From Sphingomonadaceae bacterium (lineage in GTDB: Bacteria; Pseudomonadota; Alphaproteobacteria; Sphingomonadales; Sphingomonadaceae): a stretch of 52,526 bases of DNA. Location: assembly GCA_947454135.1 (NCBI GenBank), contig CANGJI010000011.1:1-52526 (forward strand), given 5' to 3'. This document shows, in pieces, positions 1-8,160 of this stretch. The notes beneath the pieces were generated by a model that had not been told where the DNA came from, ran no database searches, and saw only the letters and a program-made list of their open reading frames with translations. The position numbers and the translations under genes are program-made. Position 1 is the stretch's first letter. The number at the start of each line of letters is the position of its first letter.

Positions 1-34
1 CAACTCGATCCGTTGGGTGATCCCGAAGGATTGA
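1..34 (+). CDS. Probable C-terminal end of TonB energy transducer (partial)
   Basis: Only the last ten codons and a TGA stop are inside the window; the frame reads NSIRWVIPKD. Too little remains to identify the gene from sequence alone. The call is inferred from context: in sphingomonads the order tonB, exbB, exbD, exbD is common, and this short tail lies directly upstream of exbB on the same strand. It could equally be the end of an unrelated gene. Confidence 0.4.
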   Translation, partial: NSIRWVIPKD

Positions 35-44
35 TCTGATTGGC

Positions 45-70
45 GCGGCCCTTCCCTCGGGAGGGGCCGC
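45..70 (+). terminator. Hairpin between probable tonB and exbB
   Basis: The arm GCGGCCCTTCCC is followed by GGGAGGGGCCGC, forming a GC-rich stem of about 10 to 11 usable pairs with one G-U. No clear T tract follows, so it may be a weak terminator, a processing site or an mRNA-stabilising structure rather than a full stop. It lies between the upstream stop codon and exbB. Confidence 0.45.
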
Positions 71-127
71 GACGCCCGAGCTTATCCTTTTGACCCTTTC
101 TACGATATACTGAAGAGGAAGACCCGA

Positions 128-895
128 ATGCTCATCCACACGCTCGCCGCAGCTGCCGCTACTGCCGCGCCCCAGAACAAGTTTGGTATCGCGGAAGTCC
201 TGTTCCCGGGTGGCAAGCCCGCCTGGATCCCGCTGACCACGTTCACGATCCTGCTGATCATGTCGGTCGGTTCGTTCTTTATCCTCTTCACGAAGTGGGC
301 CGAACAGGCCAAGCTGATGAAGCAGTATCAGTCGCTCGCCGCTTTCTGGCGCGCGCCCTCGCTGCGTGAAGGCGCAACCAAGCTCGAGAAGAACTCGGCA
401 TGGCGCCAGATCGTCGATGACGGTCTCTCGGCCGAAGACGCTGCCGGCAAGATGGACGAGACCGAAGGTCACGACTGGATGCACGGTTCGCTCGCGCGCT
501 CGGAAGCCAGCATCAACTCGAAGCTCGCTGGCGGCCTGCCGTTCCTCGCGACCGTCGGTGCAACCGCGCCGTTCATCGGTCTGTTCGGTACCGTGGTCGG
601 CATCTACGGCGCGCTCATCAACATCGGCATCGCCGGTTCGGCCTCGATCGACAAGGTCGCGGGTCCGGTCGGTGAAGCTCTGATCATGACCGCCCTTGGT
701 CTGCTCGTCGCGGTTCCCGCGGTGCTCGCCTACAACTACCTGCAGGCTCGCAACAAGAAGATCGCCGAACTGCTGACCGGCTTCAGCACCGACGTGCTCG
801 CCAACCTCGCCTCGAAGGGCGTGGTGAAGCCTGCCGTGCCGGCCGCTCCGGCTGCCAAGCCCGCCGCCCCGGCTGCGGCTCCGGCCAAGAAGTAA
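128..895 (+). CDS. exbB: ExbB/TolQ/MotA-family proton channel subunit
   Basis: A 255-residue inner-membrane subunit of the TonB-ExbB-ExbD motor, which uses the proton gradient to energise outer-membrane transport. There is a first membrane helix at about residues 37-57 and two later hydrophobic stretches at about 135-165 and 180-205, the pattern of the MotA/TolQ/ExbB channel family; the stretch GGLPFLATVGATAPFIGLFG is typical of it. The ATG at 128 follows a purine-rich AGAGGAAG site. The C-terminus carries an Ala/Pro/Lys tail (about the last 25 residues) that is probably disordered and cytoplasmic. It is followed by two exbD genes, but a 164-nt structured spacer separates it from the first. 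Confidence 0.93.
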   Translation: MLIHTLAAAAATAAPQNKFGIAEVLFPGGKPAWIPLTTFTILLIMSVGSFFILFTKWAEQAKLMKQYQSLAAFWRAPSLREGATKLEKNSAWRQIVDDGLSAEDAAGKMDETEGHDWMHGSLARSEASINSKLAGGLPFLATVGATAPFIGLFGTVVGIYGALINIGIAGSASIDKVAGPVGEALIMTALGLLVAVPAVLAYNYLQARNKKIAELLTGFSTDVLANLASKGVVKPAVPAAPAAKPAAPAAAPAKK

Positions 896-916
896 GACCC
901 GAATACGCGGACGAGG

Positions 917-965
917 AGAGGGGCCTGGTGGGCTATGCTGTAACTGGTGGGCCCACCACCCCTCT
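917..965 (+). promoter_or_regulatory. Intercistronic hairpin between exbB and exbD
   Basis: The left arm (917-933, AGAGGGGCCTGGTGGGC) and right arm (951-965, GCCCACCACCCCTCT) pair through GGTGGGC/GCCCACC and AGAGGGG/CCCCTCT, with a small internal loop. A second 6-bp hairpin (CGGGCT/AGCCCG) lies at 999-1016. Neither has a T tract. The likely role is partial attenuation or an RNase-protection element that sets different levels of ExbB and ExbD; this is inference. Confidence 0.5.
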
Positions 966-1059
966 TCGGGAACAACGCGGGTTCCAGCCGGGGAAACCCG
1001 GGCTCTCAAAAGCCCGCCAAACCCGGTTCACCGTGGAAAGATCGGATAGGAACTAACCA

Positions 1060-1587
1060 ATGGCAATTTCTGCAGGCGGCGGGGGCGACGAACGCCCAAT
1101 GTCGGACATCAACACCACGCCGCTCGTGGACGTGATGCTCGTGCTGCTGATCATCTTCCTCATCGCGGTTCCGGTCGCGATCCAGACCGTCGAGAAGCTC
1201 AAGGTCCCTGTGCTGCCGTCCGAAGAGACGCAGGACAAGGTCGAGAACCTGCTCGTGACGGTCGTTTCGACCGATGCCGGCGGACGCAGCCCGGGCCAGG
1301 GTGGCTACGAAGGCTCCACGCGGACCGGCCAGTGCCGTGTCTACATCAACAACATCACGCCGGTTGATAACAACGAACTCTACAAGATGGCGTTCGATCG
1401 GCTTGATGCCATCGTGAAGCGGGCCGGTGGCGCGCAGAACATGGAGCCGGACAAGATCCCCGAAGTGCACATCCGCGGCGACGTGAACGTCCCCTGGAAG
1501 TGCATCGCCGGCACGATCTACAACGTGCAGATTGCGGGCTATCCCAAGGTCGGCTTCATCTCCACCCCGGTCGATCCGAACGGCTGA
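1060..1587 (+). CDS. exbD: ExbD/TolR-family biopolymer transporter, long form with a Cys pair
   Basis: A 175-residue ExbD/TolR protein, the partner of ExbB. A short cytoplasmic N-terminus leads to a single membrane helix (about 24-42) carrying the conserved Asp at position 24 in the motif [16 protein letters not shown]; that Asp is the proton-relay residue in the family. The periplasmic domain is longer than usual (ExbD is generally about 140 residues) because of a Gly-rich insertion at about 72-90. It contains two cysteines, C92 and C148, which could form a disulfide. The ATG at 1060 is preceded by GGAACTAACCA. The paralogue at 1636 follows after 48 nt. Confidence 0.92.
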   Translation: MAISAGGGGDERPMSDINTTPLVDVMLVLLIIFLIAVPVAIQTVEKLKVPVLPSEETQDKVENLLVTVVSTDAGGRSPGQGGYEGSTRTGQCRVYINNITPVDNNELYKMAFDRLDAIVKRAGGAQNMEPDKIPEVHIRGDVNVPWKCIAGTIYNVQIAGYPKVGFISTPVDPNG

Positions 1588-1635
1588 TAGCCTTCAGATC
1601 ACCCGGGTAAACGAGACCAAACAGGAGTACCCCCT

Positions 1636-2067
1636 ATGGCAATGAGCGGCGGCAAAGACGATGGCTCGCCGATGATGGAGATGAACACGACGCCGCTGAT
1701 CGACGTCATGCTCGTGCTCCTCATCATGTTCATCATCACCATCCCCGTGGCCACCCACTCGGTCAACATCGACTTGCCGCAGGCGACCCCGCCGACGAAC
1801 AAGCCGATCGTCGACCCGGTGAAGAACAAGCTGGTCCTGACCACGCAGAACCAGATCCTCTGGAACGGTTCGCCGATCAACGAAGGCAACCTCGTCTCGC
1901 TGCTTCAGGCGACGAAGGCGATGAATCCGGAGCCGGAACTGCAGTTCCAGCCGGAAGAGTACGCCTCGTACGAGATCGCGAACCGCATGCTGAAGATCAT
2001 CACCCAGGTGAAGGTCAGCAAGTTCGGCTTCGTGGGCAACGAGAACTTCGCGACGTTCAGCAAGTAA
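1636..2067 (+). CDS. exbD: ExbD/TolR-family biopolymer transporter, standard form
   Basis: A 143-residue second ExbD. The motif [17 protein letters not shown] places the essential Asp at residue 23 at the start of the single membrane helix, and the rest is the compact periplasmic domain. It has no cysteines, unlike the paralogue just upstream. An AGGAG site lies 9 nt before the ATG. With two different ExbD subunits the motor may be heteromeric, or the two may serve different TonB proteins. Transcription ends at the terminator at 2097-2126. Confidence 0.92.
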   Translation: MAMSGGKDDGSPMMEMNTTPLIDVMLVLLIMFIITIPVATHSVNIDLPQATPPTNKPIVDPVKNKLVLTTQNQILWNGSPINEGNLVSLLQATKAMNPEPELQFQPEEYASYEIANRMLKIITQVKVSKFGFVGNENFATFSK

Positions 2068-2096
2068 CGCGCGGCGGTTCCAAGCCACAGACGATC

Positions 2097-2126
2097 AAGG
2101 GGCGGAGCAATCCGCCCCTTTTTCGT
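2097..2126 (+). terminator. Rho-independent terminator of the exb operon
   Basis: A 10-bp perfect stem (AAGGGGCGGA / TCCGCCCCTT) with a GCAA tetraloop is followed by TTTCG and TTTTG. It lies between the end of the second exbD and the convergent end of the helicase gene. It could act on both strands, since the stem begins with AA. Confidence 0.85.
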
Positions 2127-2175
2127 TTTGAAACGGCTGTGCTTCGGTCCGGAGCAGACGCGCTTGCAATGCGGG

Positions 2176-4614
2176 CTACGCCGGCCGCATCGCCGCCGCA
2201 GCCAAGCTCTCGGCCTCCAGCAGCAGTTCGTCATCCGCCATGCCGGCTGGCACAGACTCTCGCCCGATCATCACCATCAACGGCACGGCCAGCGGGGTCA
2301 CGCGGTCGAGCTCGACATGGACCAGTTCCGCTGCCGCACGATCCAGCAGCGCACCGAGACGGCCAACGTCGGTCATCCGTGCGCGGGCGTCGGCCCATGC
2401 TGCCTCGATCAACAGATGGTCGGGCTCATGCTTGCGGAGCACATCGTAGATGAGGTCGGTCGAGAAGGTAACCTGCCGCCCGCTCTTGCGCACTCCGGGC
2501 TGCTGCCGCTCGACGAGGCCGGAAATCACCGCAACCTCGCGGAAGGCGCGGCGCAGGAGATAGGAGTTCTGAACCCACTCGACGAACTCATCCGTGAGAA
2601 TGTCGGGAGAGAGCAGCGGTCCGGGGTCCTTCACCGGACGCAGGCCCCAGACCCCGAGGGCATAGTCGTTGGCGACAAAGCCCAGAGGCCCCAGCCCTGC
2701 TTCCTCCATGCGCCGCGTGATCAGCATGCCGAGCGACTGGTTCGCGTTCCACCCCTCGAACGTATAGTACACCGTATAGGCGCGGCCCCCGTGCGGGAAG
2801 CTCTCGACCAACAGTTCGCCAGGCGCCGGAAGACGGCTGCGCCAGTCCTGCACTTCGAGCCATTCGCGCACGTCGTCCGGAAACCGCGCCCAACCGGCGC
2901 GGTCTGCCAGCATCGCCTGCACCCGAGTGGACAGATGCGTCGTTAGCGGCATCCGGGCGCCGTTGTAGCTGGGGATCTGCCCGGAGGACTTTGCCCCGCG
3001 CACGATCAGTTCAAGATCGCGCACGCCTTCGACTTCAAGGTCGAGGCCGGCAAAGCGGAAAGTGTCCCCGGGCTTGAGGCTTGCGCCGAAGCTTTCTTCG
3101 ACCTTGCCGAGCGAGCGGCCATTGCGGAACCGCACTTCCAGCATCTCGGAATCGACAATGATGCCGGCGTTGAGGCGATGGCGTGCCGCCTGCTGCGGAT
3201 GTGTCAGCCGCCATGTGCCGTCCTTGAGGCGGACGATCCGTTGGAACCGGTCATAAGCCCGCAGTGAATAGCCGCCAGTGGCGACAAATTGCAGTACGCG
3301 CTGCCAACCGGTTTCGTCGATCCAGGCATAGGCCATCGACGAGCGGACCTCGGCGAGCAGCTCCGCCTCGTTGAAGGGCCCGGCGCAGGCCATCGCCATG
3401 ACATGCTGTGCCAGCACATCGAGCCCACCCGGGCGGAAGTCCTCTCCATCGCGTTGGCCCTCGTCGACAGCATCGCGAGCAGCCATCGCCTCGAGGAACT
3501 CGAAGCGATTGCCGGGGACAAGCATCGCGCGGCTTGGCTGATCGAGCCGGTGGTTGGCACGTCCGATGCGCTGGAGCAGGCGGGATGAACCCTTCGGTGC
3601 GCCCATCTGGACGACCATGTCGATATCGCCCCAGTCAACGCCGAGATCGAGGCTGGCGGTGCAGACGAGCGCGCGCAGCTCACCGCGGGCCATCGCGCCT
3701 TCCACCTTGCGCCGGGCCTCCTTCGAAAGCGAGCCGTGGTGGATGCCGATGGGGAGCTTGTCCTCGTTGGCATCCCACAGCAGCTGGAAGATGTACTCGG
3801 CAAGGAAGCGCGTGTTGGTAAAGACCAGCGTGGTGCGGTTCCGCCGGATCGCCTCGTAGAGCTGTGGCACGGCCCAGGCGGCGGCATGCCCGCCCCACGG
3901 CACGCGCTGACCATCGTCCGGCAGGAGGATCTCGACCTCAGCGGGCGCGCCAGCTTCGCCCTCCACCACGACCGTGCTGCCGAGATCACCCCACGGCGCC
4001 AGCCACGCCCGGAAGCTCTCCGGATCGGCCAGCGTGGCGGAGAGCGCGGCGCGGCGGAGGCCGGGCGCGAGCGCCTGCAGCCGGGTGAGCGCCAGGGCCA
4101 GCAGATCGCCGCGCTTGGAGGTCGCGAAGGCATGCACCTCGTCGATCACCACGCGCTGCAACGTGCTGAACAGCTGCGCGCTCTCGGGATAGCTGAGGAG
4201 AAGCGAAAGCGATTCGGGCGTGGTCAGCAGCACGTGCGGGGGGCGGGTGCGCTGCCGGGCCTTGCGGTCCGATGGGGTATCGCCGCTGCGCGTCTCGACC
4301 GTTACGGCCAGACCCATTTCCGTGATCGGCGTGAGCAGGTTGCGCTGCACGTCATGCGCGAGCGCCTTGAGCGGCGAGACGTAGAGCGTGTGGAGCCCTT
4401 CCGGAGGCGGCGCATCGCCGAGCCGGGATGGGGTGAAGGCGGCGAGCGTGGGGAGGAAGCCGGCCAGCGTCTTGCCAGCGCCGGTATCGGCTACGAGCAG
4501 CGCGTGGCGGCCCGCGTCATCCGCTTCCAGCATTGCGGCCTGATGGCGGCGGACATGCCAGCCGCGCCCGGTAAACCAGGCGGCGATTTCGGGCGGGACG
4601 GCGCGGGCACTCAC
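2176..4614 (-). CDS. Lhr-like (ligase-associated type) DEXH-box ATP-dependent DNA helicase
   Basis: An 812-residue superfamily 2 helicase of the Lhr-core group. Walker A is ADTGAGKT (42-49), the DEVH box is at 158-161, the SAT motif at 192-194, and motif VI (QRIGRANHR) follows the second RecA fold. The rest is the winged-helix and C-terminal region usual for these proteins. Relatives annotated as ligase-associated DNA damage response helicase are often encoded with the phosphoesterase PdeM, an ATP-dependent DNA ligase and an SNM1-like exonuclease. None of those partners is present here. The gene sits 10 nt downstream of the phosphomannomutase gene, so the two are probably cotranscribed. A role in DNA repair is inferred from the family. 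Confidence 0.9.
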   Translation of the reverse strand: MSARAVPPEIAAWFTGRGWHVRRHQAAMLEADDAGRHALLVADTGAGKTLAGFLPTLAAFTPSRLGDAPPPEGLHTLYVSPLKALAHDVQRNLLTPITEMGLAVTVETRSGDTPSDRKARQRTRPPHVLLTTPESLSLLLSYPESAQLFSTLQRVVIDEVHAFATSKRGDLLALALTRLQALAPGLRRAALSATLADPESFRAWLAPWGDLGSTVVVEGEAGAPAEVEILLPDDGQRVPWGGHAAAWAVPQLYEAIRRNRTTLVFTNTRFLAEYIFQLLWDANEDKLPIGIHHGSLSKEARRKVEGAMARGELRALVCTASLDLGVDWGDIDMVVQMGAPKGSSRLLQRIGRANHRLDQPSRAMLVPGNRFEFLEAMAARDAVDEGQRDGEDFRPGGLDVLAQHVMAMACAGPFNEAELLAEVRSSMAYAWIDETGWQRVLQFVATGGYSLRAYDRFQRIVRLKDGTWRLTHPQQAARHRLNAGIIVDSEMLEVRFRNGRSLGKVEESFGASLKPGDTFRFAGLDLEVEGVRDLELIVRGAKSSGQIPSYNGARMPLTTHLSTRVQAMLADRAGWARFPDDVREWLEVQDWRSRLPAPGELLVESFPHGGRAYTVYYTFEGWNANQSLGMLITRRMEEAGLGPLGFVANDYALGVWGLRPVKDPGPLLSPDILTDEFVEWVQNSYLLRRAFREVAVISGLVERQQPGVRKSGRQVTFSTDLIYDVLRKHEPDHLLIEAAWADARARMTDVGRLGALLDRAAAELVHVELDRVTPLAVPLMVMIGRESVPAGMADDELLLEAESLAAAAMRPA

Positions 4615-4624
4615 CCGCCGGATA

Positions 4625-6010
4625 CTAGCGCCTTATCCCCGAGGCCGCCAATTGCGCGTCGAGGGCAGCCAGCAGGCGCGAGAGGCCTTCCTCGCTGTCG
4701 CTTTCGGCACGCGCGGTCAGCAGGCTCTCGGTATTGGATGCGCGCAGCAGCCACCAGCCGTGGGGGGTGGATACCCGCACGCCATCGATCGCGATCATCT
4801 CCGCGCCGTCGGCTGCCAGCCTTGCCCGGATTTCCTCGACGACCGCGAACTTGCGGTCTTCCTCGATCGGGAAGCGCAGTTCGGGCGTGTTCACCGGTTT
4901 GGGCATGGCTTCGTGCAGGGCCGTAACCGAGCGGCCAAGCCGGATGGTCGCGGCGATCAGGCGCAGCGCTGCGTAAAGGGCATCGTCGAAGCCGTAGAAA
5001 TCGTCCGCCAGGAACACGTGGCCGGTCACCTCGCCGCCCAGCAAGGCACCAGTCTCCTTCATTTTGGATTTGATATGGCTGTGACCTGCCTTCCACATCA
5101 GCGACTGCCCGCCGAGCGCGCGGACACGTTCAAACAAGGCCCCGCTGGTCTTGATATCCGCGATAACCATCGCGCCCGGCTGCCTTTTCAGCACGTCTTC
5201 GGCCAGCAGCATGAGCAGTTGATCCCCGGCCAGCGCGCTGCCGGTGCTGCTCACGACGCCCAGTCGGTCTCCGTCCCCATCAAAGGCCAGTCCAAAGTCG
5301 AGCCGTCCCTGCGCGACGGCCTCGCGCAGATCGGCGAGATTGGCATCAACGGAAGGATCGGGATGATGGCCAGGAAACGTTCCATCGACATGCGTGTGCA
5401 ACAGGATGTGTTTGCCGGGTATTCTGGCGGCCAGCCGCTCGATGACCGGGCCGGCAGCACCGTTGCCCGCATCCCAGCCGATGGCGAGCTCGCGCAAGGC
5501 GTCTGGCGCGATACCTTCCAGTCCGGCGAGCAGTCGCTCGACGTAGGCATCCATGATGTTGACGGGCTCGGCCGTCCCGTTGCCCCGCGCCCAATCCCCC
5601 CGGGCGGCGAGGCGGCCGAGATCGAGTATGTCTGGACCGAAGAACGGACCCCCACGAAATACTATCTTGAAGCCATTCTGATCGGGGGGATTGTGGCTGC
5701 CAGTTATCTGAATGCCATCCTGCACCTCTGGCAGTGAAGCGGTCGCGTAATAGAGCATCGGCGTAGGGCCGAGCCCGAGGCGGACCACATCGGCACCGCT
5801 GGCGCAAAGGCCGGCAACAAGCGCTTCCTCAAGCATTGGCGAACTGAGGCGGCCGTCATAGCTGACGGCGATGCGCTTGCGCCCATCTTGCACCACCCGC
5901 GTCGCAAAGCTGCGGCCGAGGGCGTAGGCATCATCGGCGCCGAGCGTCTTTCCGATAGTCCCCCGGATATCGTATTCGCGCAGGATGGCGGGATTGAACT
6001 GGTGGGTCAT
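4625..6010 (-). CDS. Phosphoglucomutase/phosphomannomutase (PgmG/AlgC type)
   Basis: A 461-residue alpha-D-phosphohexomutase that interconverts hexose 1- and 6-phosphates for exopolysaccharide, LPS and nucleotide-sugar synthesis. All four family signatures are visible: the active-site phosphoserine loop TGSHNPP (Ser105), the metal-binding loop DGDGDR (244-249), the sugar-binding GGEVTGH, and the phosphate-binding RASNTE near the C-terminus. The N-terminal NPAILREYDIRG is typical of the dual-specificity PMM/PGM group of sphingomonads. Substrate preference cannot be decided by reading. It lies upstream of the helicase gene with a 10-nt gap. Confidence 0.92.
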   Translation of the reverse strand: MTHQFNPAILREYDIRGTIGKTLGADDAYALGRSFATRVVQDGRKRIAVSYDGRLSSPMLEEALVAGLCASGADVVRLGLGPTPMLYYATASLPEVQDGIQITGSHNPPDQNGFKIVFRGGPFFGPDILDLGRLAARGDWARGNGTAEPVNIMDAYVERLLAGLEGIAPDALRELAIGWDAGNGAAGPVIERLAARIPGKHILLHTHVDGTFPGHHPDPSVDANLADLREAVAQGRLDFGLAFDGDGDRLGVVSSTGSALAGDQLLMLLAEDVLKRQPGAMVIADIKTSGALFERVRALGGQSLMWKAGHSHIKSKMKETGALLGGEVTGHVFLADDFYGFDDALYAALRLIAATIRLGRSVTALHEAMPKPVNTPELRFPIEEDRKFAVVEEIRARLAADGAEMIAIDGVRVSTPHGWWLLRASNTESLLTARAESDSEEGLSRLLAALDAQLAASGIRR

Positions 6011-6047
6011 CTACGCCCGCCTTTACTGCAAACACCCGGCGGAGTGC

Positions 6048-6344
6048 TCACCCCCGTGCATCGGGTCCGCGGTGCGCGATGCGGGCGAGCAGGAGGTCGC
6101 GTGCTGCATTGGCTTCGTGCACCGCGTCCGCCGTGCCGCCCCGATCGGGATGCACCTTCATCAGCAGGCGGCGATGCGCGTCGATGATCTCGTCGTAGCC
6201 CGAATTGGCGTGGAGGCCGAGGAGGTTGCGAGCGCGCTTCTCCGCTCCGTCCTTGGCGTTGGGGCCCCAGAGTTCCCACGGCCAGCGACCTGCCAGCATC
6301 TTGATGGCAAGGCAGGCCAGCGCCGCGAGGAACAGGAATTTCAA
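6048..6344 (-). CDS. Membrane-anchored DnaJ-domain protein (TIM14/Pam18-like)
   Basis: A 98-residue protein with an N-terminal hydrophobic segment (about 1-18), a short linker, and a C-terminal J domain whose HPD tripeptide is at 65-67 in KVHPDRGG. The layout of one membrane anchor followed by a truncated J domain resembles mitochondrial TIM14/Pam18, so it should stimulate an Hsp70 (DnaK) at the membrane. The start is TTG at 6344, which overlaps the mipZ stop (TTGA), so translation is probably coupled to mipZ; GGAACC lies just upstream as a possible ribosome site. Its client is unknown. Confidence 0.8.
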   Translation of the reverse strand: MKFLFLAALACLAIKMLAGRWPWELWGPNAKDGAEKRARNLLGLHANSGYDEIIDAHRRLLMKVHPDRGGTADAVHEANAARDLLLARIAHRGPDARG

Positions 6345-7153
6345 AGCACCGGTTCCATCGCAAGCTGGCCGCGCTCCGGGATCTTGAGCGCCAGACCGGC
6401 GACCAGCGTGCGCAATTCCTGCCGCGCCACGAGGTGGCTGGTGCCCAGTTCGCCGAGGTGGCCCTTGTCGAGCAGGGTCAGGCCGCTGGGGAACAGCTCA
6501 CGGTAGATCACGCGCTCGGAAAGGCCGCTGGCGATGCGGAAGCCGACGCGCTTGGAGAGTTCGTTGAGCGCCTGGTCGATGCGCTTCTGGTTGCGCGCCT
6601 CCGTGTAGCCGGTGCGATTGCGCACCACGACCCAGTCCATCTCCTTGCGGGCTTCCTTGATCGTCGCCATCGCGCGCTTCTTGCGCGCTTCCCAGATCAG
6701 TTCGGCGTAGAACGAGAGGCGGCGGACCTTGAAGGTCTCGGCATCGACCTGGCCGATGAGATCGAAATCGACGAAGCTGTCGTTGAGCGGGGTGACCAGC
6801 GTATCGGCCTGCGTTGCGACATGGCGGGCCAGCAGATCGTCGCGGCCGGGTGTGTCGAACACCAGGAAATCGTGGTTGGTGCCGAGCGTGGCGGCGATGG
6901 CATCGAGTTCGTCGGCGTTGGTTCCGTCGTAGACCTCGAACGTCGCGGTCGGCAGCTTGATGTTGCGGCGCTGGATGGTTTCGGCGCGATTCTCGAAATA
7001 GCGGTGCATCGTGCGCTGGCGTGCATCGAGATCGATCGCGGCAACACGTGCGCCCTGATAGGCAAGCGCAATGGCGACATGGACCGCCGTCGTCGACTTG
7101 CCGGTACCGCCTTTTTCATTGGCGAAGACGATTCGATAAGGGGCGGCGGGCAA
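6341..7153 (-). CDS. mipZ: Division-plane positioning ATPase MipZ
   Basis: A ParA/MinD-like P-loop ATPase of about 270 residues. In alphaproteobacteria MipZ dimers form a gradient from the poles and block FtsZ assembly away from midcell. The deviant Walker A motif is NEKGGTGKST near the N-terminus, with IDLDARQRT after it and VFDTPGRDD as the Walker B-like segment. I chose the TTG at 7153 because AAAGGA lies 7 nt upstream and it gives a start matching the family (PAAPYRIVFANEKGG). The alternative GTG at 7204 would add 17 residues with no obvious role. The stop overlaps the start of the DnaJ-like gene. Confidence 0.9.
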   Translation of the reverse strand: MPAAPYRIVFANEKGGTGKSTTAVHVAIALAYQGARVAAIDLDARQRTMHRYFENRAETIQRRNIKLPTATFEVYDGTNADELDAIAATLGTNHDFLVFDTPGRDDLLARHVATQADTLVTPLNDSFVDFDLIGQVDAETFKVRRLSFYAELIWEARKKRAMATIKEARKEMDWVVVRNRTGYTEARNQKRIDQALNELSKRVGFRIASGLSERVIYRELFPSGLTLLDKGHLGELGTSHLVARQELRTLVAGLALKIPERGQLAMEPVL

Positions 7154-7272
7154 GCGATCATCCTTTCTGTGAGTGGCGGCCCCCCTTGCCGCCGGGCAGG
7201 GCACAGGGCTAGAGGGCCACTCCCTTGGGGACCATAGACCCCAGACCGGGGATTACTGGAGCGGCGAGCCAC

Positions 7273-8151
7273 GTGCAAATCCTGACATCAGTCGAACCGC
7301 TTCGCGCGGCGCTTTCCGCGCTGAAATCGGGGGACAATCCCGCCAATGCCGGAAACGCGCGGACCGTGGCCCTCGTGCCCACGATGGGTGCGCTCCACGA
7401 AGGTCACCTCACCCTGGTGCGCGAAGCCAAGGCCAAAGCGGACTTTGTCGTCGTCTCGATCTTCGTCAATCCGCGCCAGTTCGGCCCCAACGAAGACCTC
7501 GCGACCTATCCGCGCCAGCTTGAGGCCGATGCCGCGCTGCTCGCAGCCGAAGGCGTGGACGTGCTGTGGGCGCCGACGGTCGAGGCAATCTATCCGGCGG
7601 GCTACGCGACCACCGTGCAGGTGAGCGGGCTCGATGCCGTGCTGTGCGGCGCGGCCCGGCCGGGGCATTTCGATGGCGTGGCGACGGTCGTCACCAAGCT
7701 GTTCAATCAGGTGCAGCCCGATATCGCGCTGTTCGGCGAGAAGGACTGGCAGCAGCTCGCGATCATCCGCCGCATGGCGCGCGACCTTGATCTGACACAC
7801 CCGCACGCGGACCGCATTCTCGGCGTACCGACCGTACGCGAAGCGGACGGCCTCGCGATGAGCAGCCGCAACAAGTACCTTACTGCCGAGGAACGCGCCG
7901 CCGCGCCGGCCATGAACCGCGCGATGCGTGAAGCGGCGGCCAAGATCGCGAGCGGCGAAACGGTCGCCGATGTGCTGGCGGCGCTGCAGGCTGCCGTGCT
8001 GGCTGCCGGCTTTGCCCGTGTGGACTACGCGGACCTGCGCGATGCCACGACGCTGGAAGCGCTCGACCCGTATGATGGCCGCGCCGCACGGCTGCTGGTT
8101 GCCGCGCACATGGGCAAGGCGCGGCTGATCGACAACGTTCCGGTCGAGTAG
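7273..8151 (+). CDS. panC: Pantothenate synthetase
   Basis: Joins pantoate and beta-alanine using ATP in pantothenate (coenzyme A) synthesis. Visible signatures are PTMGALHEGH (the HxGH nucleotide-binding motif), FVNPRQFGPNEDL, FGEKDWQQL, and the AMSSRNKYL lysine/serine loop. The GTG at 7273 gives 292 residues, close to the usual 280-290, and GGAG lies 11 nt upstream. A TTG at 7225 in the same frame would add 16 residues and looks less likely. It is divergent from mipZ and stands alone; no panB or panD is nearby. Confidence 0.9.
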   Translation: MQILTSVEPLRAALSALKSGDNPANAGNARTVALVPTMGALHEGHLTLVREAKAKADFVVVSIFVNPRQFGPNEDLATYPRQLEADAALLAAEGVDVLWAPTVEAIYPAGYATTVQVSGLDAVLCGAARPGHFDGVATVVTKLFNQVQPDIALFGEKDWQQLAIIRRMARDLDLTHPHADRILGVPTVREADGLAMSSRNKYLTAEERAAAPAMNRAMREAAAKIASGETVADVLAALQAAVLAAGFARVDYADLRDATTLEALDPYDGRAARLLVAAHMGKARLIDNVPVE

Positions 8152-8160
8152 AGCCTTCCC

